30,523 bases of DNA from Prevotella sp. UBA2756 (GCA_002353205.1 DEJE01000060.1:5037-35559), one strand, 5' to 3'. Positions 14,511-22,121 are shown, numbered from the stretch's first letter. Numbers and translations are program-made. The notes: generated by a model from the letters alone, not told the origin.

Positions 14511-16610
14511 ATGAAAAAGAATTCATTCCTGGTAAAGACAGTGCTCATGAGCATGCTTACCGCAGTTAGTGTTTCATTCGCATCATGCTCAGACGACGAC
14601 ATGACGGACCGTACCGACGTGACGGACGAGTCGGAGATGGCCATGACAAGAGGTGGCGGCTCAGCCATCGACTCCTTTAAGCCGAACGTTGACAACAGCC
14701 AGTGGATGGCTGCGCTCAGTGACAGCCGACTGGTGGCCGACCTCTCGCTGCCCGGCACACACGACGCCTGCACCGCTGAGGGCTGGCATCTGGCTTCACA
14801 GATCGGCAGGTCGACGGCTACGACTCAGGACTTGACCATCGACGAGCAGCTGAAGGTGGGAGTGCGCGTGTTCGACCTGCGTCCGGAGCTTGTGTTGAGC
14901 ACCCGCAACGCCAGATACGAGCTGCGCTGCTGTCACGGTGTGATGCAGACCGAGCTGCTGGTGAAAGACTTCTTCATCAAGATGCGCGACTTCCTGAGAG
15001 AGAACCCCACGGAGTCCTGTATCGTAACCTCCAATGTGACAGAAACCCGCGACATGAACGCCTGGGCAAAGCGGTTTGCCGCACTGACGGGCGACAGCGA
15101 GCTGAGCGGACTCTTCGCCGACTTTGCACCCCGTCTCACCGTAGGCGAGATGCGCGGGCATGTGCTGCTGCTCTTACGCGATGCCTGCGACGGCCTGACC
15201 GCCGGGGGATTCCTTAAAGACTGGAGCAGCAACAAGAACTTCGACCACCAGCAGAACGGCACCATCAAGGGCACCGATGGCCAGTCGACACCCCTCTGGA
15301 CTCAGGACTACTACTCTGTCGGCTCTGACCTGACGGGCAAGGACGAGGCTATCCGCAAGATGCTCGATGCCACGGCTGCACGCGACCTTACGACAGCGAC
15401 TCCGGCTTGGGTTTTCAATTACACGGCAGGCTATCAGGGCTTGGTAAGCTCTAACCACTACCGCGAGAATGCCTCACGCACCAACCGACTCGTGATCGAC
15501 TATCTGAAGAATCCGCTCCATAATGCTTCCACAGGCATCATCATGATGGACTTTGCCGGCATGGAGCAGTCGCCTGCCTACAACGGCGGTGACAACTACG
15601 AGACCAGCGGCCTGGAGCTCGTCGAGGCTCTCATCAACCAGAACTACCGCACGCCGGGCACCATCGATGCTTCGCTCTTCTCCATCTGTACCCTCAATGT
15701 TGACGGTCTGCCCGCATACGATTTCGTTAACAACGACGGTCCCGACACGAAGTACACCCCGGTCATCAGCCGCTATCTGGCCGACCACAACTTCGACTTC
15801 ATCGGCGTGCAGGAGAACTTCGACTTCGACAAGGAACTGGGTCGCTGCCTTACGGCCAACTACGATCACGACAGCTGGGCCGGTGGCATGTCTGCCAACA
15901 ACCTCTTCAACGACGGCGTACATCCTTTTGTGTTCCACACCGACGGCTGTAAGGCCTGGTGGCAGAGTCATCTGAAGACCGTCCGCACCGACAGCATCCG
16001 CTGGAACAACCGCTACGGCTACGACGACCACTGCCGCGACGAGGCAGCCACGAAGGGTTTCCGCCGCTACGAGGTGACCACCACCGACGGTTTCCAGCTC
16101 GTGGTCTACAACATGCACATGGAAGCCAGCGAGCGCTGGGATGAAGTGGGAGGCACCGACTCGCTCGACCGAGACTGCCGCAGCAAGCAGTGGATTCAGC
16201 TCAAGCAGCACATCATGTCGAAGCTCGACGAGCGCCCTGTGATCGTCATCGGCGACTTCAACACCTACTACTGCCGCGACAACATGAAGTCCGTGTTTAT
16301 CGACGCCATCAACGCCTCTGGCCGTGCCACCTGCGGGGATGCCTGGATCGAGAAGTGCAAGGGCGGTGTATATCCGGAGTTGGAAAAAGACACGAAGATT
16401 GCGGACGACGGCGACTATCTGGGATGGACTATCCGTGGCGAGATGCCCGACAAGATCCTCTACATCAACCCCACAGGAGGCCACAGCGTGGAGCTGCTCA
16501 GCTGCGAGTACGACAACAGCAAGCAGACCAGAGCCTACTATAAGGACGGTGGCGACGAGCCCCTGGGCGACCACTTCCCACTCTTCGCGAAGTTCCGCCT
16601 GATGAAATAA
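14511..16610 (+). CDS. Lipoprotein fusing a PI-PLC X-type domain to an endonuclease/exonuclease/phosphatase domain
   Basis: A 699-residue lipoprotein (lipobox FASC, then SDDDMTD) predicted on the cell surface. The N-terminal catalytic domain (about 65-350) matches bacterial phosphatidylinositol phospholipase C: SLPGTHDAC and RCCHGVMQ supply the two catalytic His, with VRVFDLRPEL between them. The C-terminal domain (about 385-699) is of the EEP superfamily that includes neutral sphingomyelinases and DNase I: CTLNVDGLP, GVQENFDF, VYNMHMEAS, VIGDFNTYY and a final GDHFPLFAKF. Both domains attack phosphodiester bonds, so a bifunctional phospholipid-degrading enzyme is plausible; the EEP domain could instead be a nuclease. 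The first 18 codons are nearly identical in DNA to those of the gene at 12079, after which all similarity ends. Confidence 0.88.
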   Translation: MKKNSFLVKTVLMSMLTAVSVSFASCSDDDMTDRTDVTDESEMAMTRGGGSAIDSFKPNVDNSQWMAALSDSRLVADLSLPGTHDACTAEGWHLASQIGRSTATTQDLTIDEQLKVGVRVFDLRPELVLSTRNARYELRCCHGVMQTELLVKDFFIKMRDFLRENPTESCIVTSNVTETRDMNAWAKRFAALTGDSELSGLFADFAPRLTVGEMRGHVLLLLRDACDGLTAGGFLKDWSSNKNFDHQQNGTIKGTDGQSTPLWTQDYYSVGSDLTGKDEAIRKMLDATAARDLTTATPAWVFNYTAGYQGLVSSNHYRENASRTNRLVIDYLKNPLHNASTGIIMMDFAGMEQSPAYNGGDNYETSGLELVEALINQNYRTPGTIDASLFSICTLNVDGLPAYDFVNNDGPDTKYTPVISRYLADHNFDFIGVQENFDFDKELGRCLTANYDHDSWAGGMSANNLFNDGVHPFVFHTDGCKAWWQSHLKTVRTDSIRWNNRYGYDDHCRDEAATKGFRRYEVTTTDGFQLVVYNMHMEASERWDEVGGTDSLDRDCRSKQWIQLKQHIMSKLDERPVIVIGDFNTYYCRDNMKSVFIDAINASGRATCGDAWIEKCKGGVYPELEKDTKIADDGDYLGWTIRGEMPDKILYINPTGGHSVELLSCEYDNSKQTRAYYKDGGDEPLGDHFPLFAKFRLMK

Positions 16611-16646
16611 GCGTAAATGATACCCCTTTTGTGGCAGATGAAAAGA

Positions 16647-16675
16647 AAAGAGTCGTCCGGGGTGGGCGGCTCTTT
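16647..16675 (+). terminator. Intrinsic terminator after the PI-PLC/EEP gene
   Basis: AAGAGTCGTCC pairs with GGGCGGCTCTT (two G-T pairs), followed by a short T-rich run. It lies between convergent genes and may serve both. Confidence 0.65.
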
Positions 16676-16699
16676 ATATGTAATTAATGTGAGAAACTT

Positions 16700-17686
16700 C
16701 TATATCTCAGGGAGCTCGTCAATGAAATCGCGTAATGCTTTCATCAATTTCTGGAACTCTTCAGACTGAGGAATCTTTGTGATAGAAGTAATCTTCTTTT
16801 GAATGTCTTGCAGGGAATTGGAATCTGTGTGAGCCTTCAAGAACAAGCGCCAGTTGTTAGCAGGAATACCCAGAATGTCAGTCAAGAGCGTTTCATCCAC
16901 GAAATCAGACATAATGCCTGTACGAGCAAGTCGTCCAAAATTGTTTCCGCCATCTTCCACAGGTTTATAATTCGTCTTGTCACGGGCATTCTCCATGTAC
17001 GGACGGACACCATCAGGGATTTCCAGCCCCCGTCGCTTAATAGTCTCAGGCTTATTGGTCTGCCTCTCATAAATCCAGTATCGTTTAGTTGCCTCAGATG
17101 CTGCTTTTGCAGAATACACCCACGGTGTGACAAGCACAGGATGACCACAGACCGCATCACTGAGATACCAGGGAATGATGCAGAGCAAATCTGCCGCGTC
17201 GCAGGCCTCGGAAGCAGTTCGATAGCGGAATGACGGCTCGCCTTCTTTTGACAGGATAAACCAACTTTTCAGTTCTATTCCAAGAACAACAATATGACTG
17301 TCCCCTTTTTTTACAAGGCGAACATCTGGAAAAGACTCGTTGGAACGGATGAAATGATATTCGCGCCAACTGCCATCATCCCAAAGATGCCGATGGGCAT
17401 TGAGGAATGTCACCACTTTGTTCTCAATCATTGAACCAAGCAATGTGTTCAGACTAAACAGGTCTGTTGCCAGTATGCCGGAATAGGTATTATCGATGGA
17501 GCATTCTGCAGGCAGTGTGGGAAACACAATATTACGCAGTGTCTCTACCAACTTTGCCCTTTTGTCACTACCCTTCAGAGAATAATCAGCTTCTATAAAG
17601 GCGGGAAGCGAATCGATACTGGTGAATGCTACTCCTTTGTTAGCTTCTGCCAATGTCGCAATATAAGACTGTTTTTTAGTTTTCAT
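16700..17686 (-). CDS. Type II restriction endonuclease, PD-(D/E)XK type
   Basis: A 328-residue protein directly after, and overlapping by 4 nt, a DNA methyltransferase gene. The catalytic motif appears as FPDVRLV, then about 14 residues later LGIELKSW, which fits the PD...ExK core of restriction nucleases. The position of the gene is the main support for the role. Sequence specificity cannot be read from the protein. Base composition is more A/T-rich than the lipoprotein genes on both sides, suggesting the pair was acquired. The companion methylase is transcribed first, which suits a self-protecting module; no controller (C) gene is seen. Confidence 0.75.
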   Translation of the reverse strand: MKTKKQSYIATLAEANKGVAFTSIDSLPAFIEADYSLKGSDKRAKLVETLRNIVFPTLPAECSIDNTYSGILATDLFSLNTLLGSMIENKVVTFLNAHRHLWDDGSWREYHFIRSNESFPDVRLVKKGDSHIVVLGIELKSWFILSKEGEPSFRYRTASEACDAADLLCIIPWYLSDAVCGHPVLVTPWVYSAKAASEATKRYWIYERQTNKPETIKRRGLEIPDGVRPYMENARDKTNYKPVEDGGNNFGRLARTGIMSDFVDETLLTDILGIPANNWRLFLKAHTDSNSLQDIQKKITSITKIPQSEEFQKLMKALRDFIDELPEI

Positions 17687-18687
17687 ACAACAATAAGTTC
17701 TGTTTCTGATAATCTGTTTACGGCATTTCTGAAAGTCCTATCTGTAATCTCGGCAGAGTAGCACGAGCGACCAAGCTTACGGCAACACCAAGCTGTCGTT
17801 GCAAGTCCAGCGAATGGATCCCAAACGACATCGCCCTCGTCTGATGATGTGCGGATTATGTAATCGATGATAGAAACGGGCTTCTGATTGTAGTGCACAG
17901 CCTTGTGGCTTACACCATCCTTCAAGCGTTCCTTACTGTGCAGTGCTGGCTGGCTCCAGACGTTTGTATAACCGTGTATATGATTCCATTTTGCACGCAT
18001 CCCATCCCAAAGCTCTTCTGACATTTCTTGTCCATTGACAGTGAAATAAGGCCGTCCAAATATATTGCCATTAGCATTGGCATAGTCGGCTATCATCTTC
18101 ATGGCATTGGCAGGTGGGAAATACCATAATCCATCGGGCGTGAAATACTTTCTTGTTGCAGCATTCTTCACACCACATGCTTCATTGGTCTTGCTGAAAG
18201 GCAAACCTGTCCGCCTCCACTCACTTCGCAGCCAGTCTTGCAGCCCGAGCATCTTACCGTTATGGCTTTCAATCATCACGCGCTTGGTGTACCTTACACA
18301 GACTTCCGTCACGACAGGAGCCTGTCGGATGGTTTTTGAGTTAACGTTTCCAGCCACATGGCCAATGCCCTTGTTCCATACAAATGTTTGCTCGTAGTCC
18401 CAGCCGTTAACTTCGAGATACTGGTGCATCCTTGCCCAGCCAAGTTCTGTTCCCCAGAACCAGAGCGTCGTGTCGGGCTTAGCATACTTCGACCACTCGG
18501 CAATGTGAGGAGCATAGACTTCGGGAAGCTTCTTCGTATCTTTAGGATCGCCAGGAAAGCCGCCAATACCGTAGGGACCATCCACGAAAATAACAGTGGG
18601 AGTAGGCCATCGGCTATAACAATCCAGCGAGTTCTTGTTTTCAAGAACAATCATGTTGTTTCCTGCTTGTTGAACGAATGTATCCAT
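17683..18687 (-). CDS. DNA methyltransferase (adenine-N6 or cytosine-N4), beta class
   Basis: A 334-residue methylase. Near the N terminus is the catalytic motif IV as IFVDGPYGIGGF, a DGPYG variant of DPPY. Close to the C terminus is the SAM-binding motif I, VVWDPFAGLATTAW, preceded by NQKPVSIIDYIIRTSSDEGD (motif X). The order IV, target-recognition region, then X and I defines the beta class. The start at ATG 18687 is preferred over a longer in-frame version because a TAAATTTG promoter element (18711-18718) lies inside the extension. It forms an operon with the nuclease through an ATGA overlap. Confidence 0.88.
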   Translation of the reverse strand: MDTFVQQAGNNMIVLENKNSLDCYSRWPTPTVIFVDGPYGIGGFPGDPKDTKKLPEVYAPHIAEWSKYAKPDTTLWFWGTELGWARMHQYLEVNGWDYEQTFVWNKGIGHVAGNVNSKTIRQAPVVTEVCVRYTKRVMIESHNGKMLGLQDWLRSEWRRTGLPFSKTNEACGVKNAATRKYFTPDGLWYFPPANAMKMIADYANANGNIFGRPYFTVNGQEMSEELWDGMRAKWNHIHGYTNVWSQPALHSKERLKDGVSHKAVHYNQKPVSIIDYIIRTSSDEGDVVWDPFAGLATTAWCCRKLGRSCYSAEITDRTFRNAVNRLSETELIVV

Positions 18688-18710
18688 ATCGAGCGTTTGA
18701 TTTCTATTTG

Positions 18711-18718
18711 CAAATTTA
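18711..18718 (-). promoter_or_regulatory. -7 element of the methylase gene
   Basis: TAAATTTG on the minus strand, 24 nt before the chosen start codon. No convincing -33 element at the usual distance. Confidence 0.5.
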
Positions 18719-18807
18719 CAAATAATTCTGTGATTTTGTTCTTGATTTGTGCAAAAAACATAAAAGTAGATCATTTTTTGCGGTTTCAGGGCTTGAAACA
18801 TACATTT

Positions 18808-18846
18808 TTGCGGCAGTTATGGCAAGGTTTGCCGTTTCTGCCGCAA
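18808..18846 (+). repeat. Cassette palindrome, copy E
   Basis: Outer arms TTGCGGCAG/CTGCCGCAA pair perfectly; inner arms ATGGCAA/TTGCCGT pair with one T-G. Its last base is 72 before the TACCTTTG element. Confidence 0.8.
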
Positions 18847-18894
18847 ATTTCGTATATGCGCCGCGTGCTTCTCTGGCGGAAATCATCCTTTTTG

Positions 18895-18925
18895 TTGAAA
18901 CGATGCGGATATCGCCGTACCTTTG
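18895..18925 (+). promoter_or_regulatory. Cassette promoter, copy E
   Basis: TTG 18895-18897, 20 nt, TACCTTTG 18918-18925. It drives the lipase gene. Confidence 0.78.
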
Positions 18926-19004
18926 CAATCAGAAATCGCGAGAACAGGCTGCACCTCAGCAAAGAGCGAGCTCTCTGCCTTCGGTTTGCACTGTCCTTGC
19001 ATCG
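18926..19004 (+). promoter_or_regulatory. Type II 5' leader (79 nt), copy E
   Basis: Identical at all 79 positions to 11871-11949. It includes a hairpin at 18959-18978 (GCA and AGAGC against GCTCT and TGC, GA loop). Perfect identity of non-coding sequence 7 kb apart points to gene conversion, recent copying or a structured RNA. Confidence 0.68.
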
Positions 19005-19054
19005 CAATTAAAAGTTAAGAATTAAGTATAACAAAAAAAATAAAAAAAAGAATT

Positions 19055-20467
19055 ATGAAGACAAAGTTTTTATCAGTGATGATGTTCAGCGCTATGATCG
19101 CCACGACATCTTGCACGCAGGATGACGACATCCTCACAGAGAACAATGTAAACGTTGAGACCGAACAGACTCTGACCAGAAACGCAGCCAACTGCGAAGA
19201 ACTGGCAGGCGATATCGCCAACGTGAAGTATCAGGTCACGAGCGACCGGAAAGCCCAGGTGGGAGAGGTGTTTATGAATGTCCTGAAAGGCTCGGATTGC
19301 GACCCCGAGGTGGAAGCCTTCGTCGATCAGTTGCGCAGAGAAGCAGAAGAGCAGCAGGACGACGGCGCCATGACCCGCACAACCATGCCCGAGCCTACTT
19401 TCGCCTACCGTTACGTCGACTTTAACTACGAGAGCATCGACGAGCAAGGCAAGCCCGTCACCCTGTCGGCTCGCGTCTGCTGGGGCATGAACATCTCAGG
19501 TCAGGAAATCAGTCCTAAGTATATGGCACTCTGTCCTCACTCTACCATTGCCAGCGACTACGAGACTCCCACTAAAGACGGCTCGTTGGAGAACGCGCTG
19601 CTGCAGGGCGACAGGCTGCTCATCATGCCCGACTATCTGGGCTATGGTGCCACCAAGGATCGTGTGCACCCCTATATCAACCACGACCTCTGCACCCGCA
19701 ACAGCATCGACGCGCTGAAAGCCGGCTATAAGGTGTTTGCCGACTTGAGCAAGGTGCCCATGGATCCTGAATGGAAACTCTATGTCATCGGATGTTCGCA
19801 GGGCGGTGCCAACTCACTGGCCATCCACAAGTGGCTCGACACCCATCTCGACTTCGCACAGCGCTGGCGCTTCGAATATAGCTACTGTGCCTGTGGCCCC
19901 TACAGTCCCGTGGTCACCTTCCAGGAGTACTTCAAGCAGAAAAAACTCGACTATCCCATTGTGCTCCCGCTCACGCTGAAGGCCATGTTTGCTGCCTATC
20001 CTGAGATTCTGGGGAAGTGGAAGGAAGAAGACTTCTACAGCGAGACCTATCTGAAGCATAAAAGCGTGGTGGACTACATGATCAGCAGCAAGGAATACAC
20101 TTCCGGTTCCATCAACAAAGAGATATTCAAGATGTTCCCCCACAAAGGCGAGGCTGGCATCAAGGACGGTGCACAGATCTGGCTGACGGATATCCTGAAT
20201 CCCGAAGTGATGAATCCGGAGTCGGAAATGAGCAAGGCGCTCTTCCAGTGTCTCGACAAGAACGACCTCACCAAGGGCTGGAACCCCGTTCACCCCATCC
20301 ATCTATATCACGGTAAGTCCGACACCATCGTGGGCTTTGCCAACTCCGAAGCTGTGATGGCTGCCTTCCCCGATATGGCCACGCTCGACGTTTCTCTGGC
20401 AGGAACCGACGGCCATCTGATTACCTGTGCCAAGTGGATGGCGAAAGTGAAGTTCGGAAGCTGGTAA
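19055..20467 (+). CDS. Secreted lipoprotein lipase/esterase, alpha/beta-hydrolase fold
   Basis: A 470-residue lipoprotein: signal peptide ending IATTSC, then TQDDDIL. After about 100 residues comes an alpha/beta-hydrolase. The nucleophile Ser sits in YVIGCSQGGANSL, the acid in HGKSDTIVGF and the His in AGTDGHLITC, in the right order and spacing for the triad. LLIMPDYLGYGATKD fits the oxyanion-hole strand seen in secretory lipases. It would hydrolyse ester bonds of lipids or other esters outside the cell; the substrate is not deducible. It is the only gene under cassette E. A weak hairpin after the stop probably ends the transcript. Confidence 0.87.
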   Translation: MKTKFLSVMMFSAMIATTSCTQDDDILTENNVNVETEQTLTRNAANCEELAGDIANVKYQVTSDRKAQVGEVFMNVLKGSDCDPEVEAFVDQLRREAEEQQDDGAMTRTTMPEPTFAYRYVDFNYESIDEQGKPVTLSARVCWGMNISGQEISPKYMALCPHSTIASDYETPTKDGSLENALLQGDRLLIMPDYLGYGATKDRVHPYINHDLCTRNSIDALKAGYKVFADLSKVPMDPEWKLYVIGCSQGGANSLAIHKWLDTHLDFAQRWRFEYSYCACGPYSPVVTFQEYFKQKKLDYPIVLPLTLKAMFAAYPEILGKWKEEDFYSETYLKHKSVVDYMISSKEYTSGSINKEIFKMFPHKGEAGIKDGAQIWLTDILNPEVMNPESEMSKALFQCLDKNDLTKGWNPVHPIHLYHGKSDTIVGFANSEAVMAAFPDMATLDVSLAGTDGHLITCAKWMAKVKFGSW

Positions 20468-20480
20468 AACAAGTCATCCT

Positions 20481-20510
20481 CAGCCCTCCCAATCGGCGGG
20501 GCTGGGGATT
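20481..20510 (+). terminator. GC-rich hairpin after the lipase gene
   Basis: CAGCCCTCC and GGCGGGGCTG form an imperfect stem with an AATC loop, followed by ATTTAAAT. Its CCTCCC/GGGG character also fits the GC-rich intergenic palindrome family seen at 20986-21060. Confidence 0.45.
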
Positions 20511-20535
20511 TAAATATGAAAATCCCTGATAAAAT

Positions 20536-20566
20536 TTGCTCGTTTTGTGGAAATGTCTTATCTTTG
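20536..20566 (+). promoter_or_regulatory. Promoter of the partner-switching operon
   Basis: TTG 20536-20538, 20 nt, TATCTTTG 20559-20566, then 23 nt to the ATG. No cassette palindrome lies upstream, so this operon is not in the cassette family. Confidence 0.7.
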
Positions 20567-20589
20567 TAACATGAATCAGCCGATATAAG

Positions 20590-20982
20590 ATGGAAACAGA
20601 GAAACTGGAACTGAAAGTAGCTGTTGAGGAGATAGGACGCGTCAAGGCGTTCCTAAGCTCCCTTGTCGGCCATGCTGACATGAATGACAGACTGACAGCT
20701 CGGCTGTTTTTAGTGGTTGAGGAGGCTGTGGCAAATGTCATCAACTACAGCGGTGCATCGGCGATGACGCTGAAAGCGTGGCATGAGGATGACGGCCTCA
20801 AGATTTCCGTCGCCGACGACGGCATACCCTTTGACCCAACCCATTATCCTCCGCCCAATCTGAATGTTCCCGGCGAGGAACGACAAGAAGGAGGGCTGGG
20901 CATTCACTATATCCGCACGATGGCGAGCGGCGTGGCCTATCGCCGAGAGAGCGGGAACAACATTCTGACTTTGAGCTTTTGA
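20590..20982 (+). CDS. RsbW-like anti-sigma-factor serine kinase (HATPase_c_2)
   Basis: A 130-residue cytosolic GHKL kinase. VVEEAVANVINYS is the N box (Glu-Glu-Ala-Val-x-Asn), ISVADDGIPFDPT the G1 box and EGGLGIHYIRTMAS the G2 region. There is no His-kinase dimerisation domain, the usual build of SpoIIAB/RsbW kinases, which bind a regulator and phosphorylate a STAS antagonist on Ser. A STAS gene follows 120 nt downstream, completing the partner-switch pair. The matching phosphatase could be the receiver-PP2C protein at 2010. Bacteroidota lack SigB, so the target held by this kinase is unknown; the HTH protein at 21411 is one candidate. Confidence 0.88.
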   Translation: METEKLELKVAVEEIGRVKAFLSSLVGHADMNDRLTARLFLVVEEAVANVINYSGASAMTLKAWHEDDGLKISVADDGIPFDPTHYPPPNLNVPGEERQEGGLGIHYIRTMASGVAYRRESGNNILTLSF

Positions 20983-20985
20983 AGG

Positions 20986-21060
20986 TCCCCTCCAATCCTC
21001 CCCCCTGTAGGGGAGGCTTCCTTTGCGCTGGGCTTCCCCCTACTGGGGGAGGAGAGGGGG
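20986..21060. repeat. Two GC-rich CCCC/GGGG palindromes inside an operon
   Basis: CCTCCCCCCTGTAGGGGAGG and CCCCCTACTGGGGGAGG lie in the 120-nt gap between the kinase and STAS genes. Such elements are scattered in many Bacteroidota genomes. A related one is inside sbcC at 26568-26618. Here it could shape the mRNA between two co-transcribed genes. Confidence 0.6.
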
Positions 21061-21102
21061 CTCAGGTTTTCCGAAACTTTAATAATATAATAATAAGTTA
21101 TT

Positions 21103-21408
21103 ATGGAGATTATAATCACAGAACAGAACGACCGGCTGGTCGTCAAGCTCATCGGGGAGCTTGACAACATGGCATGCCAGAAGGCCAAGAAGCAACTCAC
21201 ACCTGTCGTTGAGCAGGAAGGTCACGACGTAGAGTTAGACTGTGGAGAACTGAACTATATCTCGTCGAGCGGGTTGCGATTGCTCATCAATATCTATAAG
21301 CACCAGCACGCTATCGGAAGGCGAAGCATCGTCACACACGTTAAAGAGAACGTGAAGGATGTGTTTGAAGTGGGTGGTTTTTTTATGCTCTATGAGATAG
21401 AAGACTGA
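21103..21408 (+). CDS. STAS-domain anti-sigma-factor antagonist (SpoIIAA/RsbV type)
   Basis: A 101-residue single-domain protein of the usual family length. LVVKLIGELDNMACQKAKKQ is the N-terminal strand-helix; ELDCGELNYISSSGLRLLIN carries the conserved phosphorylatable Ser region (SSSG, normally D-S-S-G) before the recognition helix. FEVGGFFMLYEIED ends the domain as in relatives. Its phosphorylation by the RsbW-like kinase upstream and dephosphorylation by a PP2C phosphatase would form the switch. It ends 2 nt before the HTH gene, so the three are one operon. Confidence 0.9.
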   Translation: MEIIITEQNDRLVVKLIGELDNMACQKAKKQLTPVVEQEGHDVELDCGELNYISSSGLRLLINIYKHQHAIGRRSIVTHVKENVKDVFEVGGFFMLYEIED

Positions 21409-21410
21409 AA

Positions 21411-21989
21411 ATGGCAGACGACTTGAAAAAACTGAAAGCCGAGAACGAACGGCTGACGGCAGAGGTGGCAGAGCTGAAGAAGCAACTCGACTATACCAGA
21501 GAACAATTCGTGCGCCTGATGTCGCGCAACCTCGACCTCTCCGACCGCATCGAGGGCGATTTGGAATTCCGTCGCCGCGTCGATGTTGTCCGCGAGTTGA
21601 TAGAAATGAATATGGAGAGACTGCGCAATGCCGACCTCCGCGACGACGCCCAGCTCATGGCCATCGTAGAGACAGAGGTGGAGGGCCAGCGGCTTCATCT
21701 GAACCCCGATTTCGACGCCGCTGCCCTGGCAAAGATTATCGGCGTCAGTAAGGAACGGCTCGAAAGACTCTTCCGCAACAAATCGATGTACCGCACACCC
21801 GAGGGCTATATCGACAACCTCAGGTTGCTCGCTGCCTTGCGCCTCCTGCGCGAGAAACCTAACTATAGTATCGCCTCCATCTCCGACGAGGCTGGCTTCA
21901 AGCACGTGCGCACCATGCAGCGGAAAATGGTGGACGCCTTGGGATTGACCCCTGCCGAATACCGCGCACTCTACACGCGAGACTTATAG
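21411..21989 (+). CDS. Coiled-coil AraC-type HTH transcription factor
   Basis: A 192-residue protein. Residues 1-40 form a leucine-zipper-like coiled coil (LKKLKAENERLTAEVAELKK). The C-terminal 95 residues are an AraC-type DNA-binding domain with two helix-turn-helix motifs (FDAAALAKIIGVSKERLERL, and IASISDEAGFKHVRTMQRKM) and the typical ending LGLTPAEYRALY. There is no ligand-binding or receiver domain, so its input is probably a protein partner. Being the last gene of the partner-switching operon makes it a plausible output of that switch, an inference from position. Many Bacteroidota kinases carry this type of output domain; here it is free. Confidence 0.85.
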   Translation: MADDLKKLKAENERLTAEVAELKKQLDYTREQFVRLMSRNLDLSDRIEGDLEFRRRVDVVRELIEMNMERLRNADLRDDAQLMAIVETEVEGQRLHLNPDFDAAALAKIIGVSKERLERLFRNKSMYRTPEGYIDNLRLLAALRLLREKPNYSIASISDEAGFKHVRTMQRKMVDALGLTPAEYRALYTRDL

Positions 21990-22082
21990 TCAAGAGTCCG
22001 GCAGGGTGGGGGCTACCTACCTCTTACTACTTACCTCTTCACACTCCTTCCCTCTCGGGGGAAGGCATGAAGGGAATTGCTT

Positions 22083-22121
22083 TTGCGACAGTTACGGCAT
22101 GCTTTGCCGTTTCTGTCGCAA
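22083..22121 (+). repeat. Cassette palindrome, copy F
   Basis: Outer arms TTGCGACAG/CTGTCGCAA pair perfectly, and inner arms ACGGCA/TGCCGT pair perfectly: both arms changed together relative to copies B and E. Its last base is 72 before the TAACTTTG element, although the spacer has many substitutions. Confidence 0.82.

Larger units (their letters stand above)
18688..19054. other. Divergent intergenic region with promoter cassette E
   Basis: Minus-strand promoter of the methylase at the left, then palindrome E, plus-strand promoter and type II leader for the lipase. No gene. Here the palindrome lies upstream of a gene on each side, so it cannot be a terminator for the leftward gene. Confidence 0.7.

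Noticed and set aside
15474..16574. Long open frame (about 366 codons) opposite the EEP domain
   Set aside because: Low-complexity Val/Ala/Glu-rich product, mirror of a GC-rich real gene with clear catalytic motifs.
10805..22121. Cassette considered as an insertion sequence or MITE
   Set aside because: No terminal inverted repeats enclosing the unit, no target duplications around it, and no transposase in the window. Mobility remains possible through recombination.
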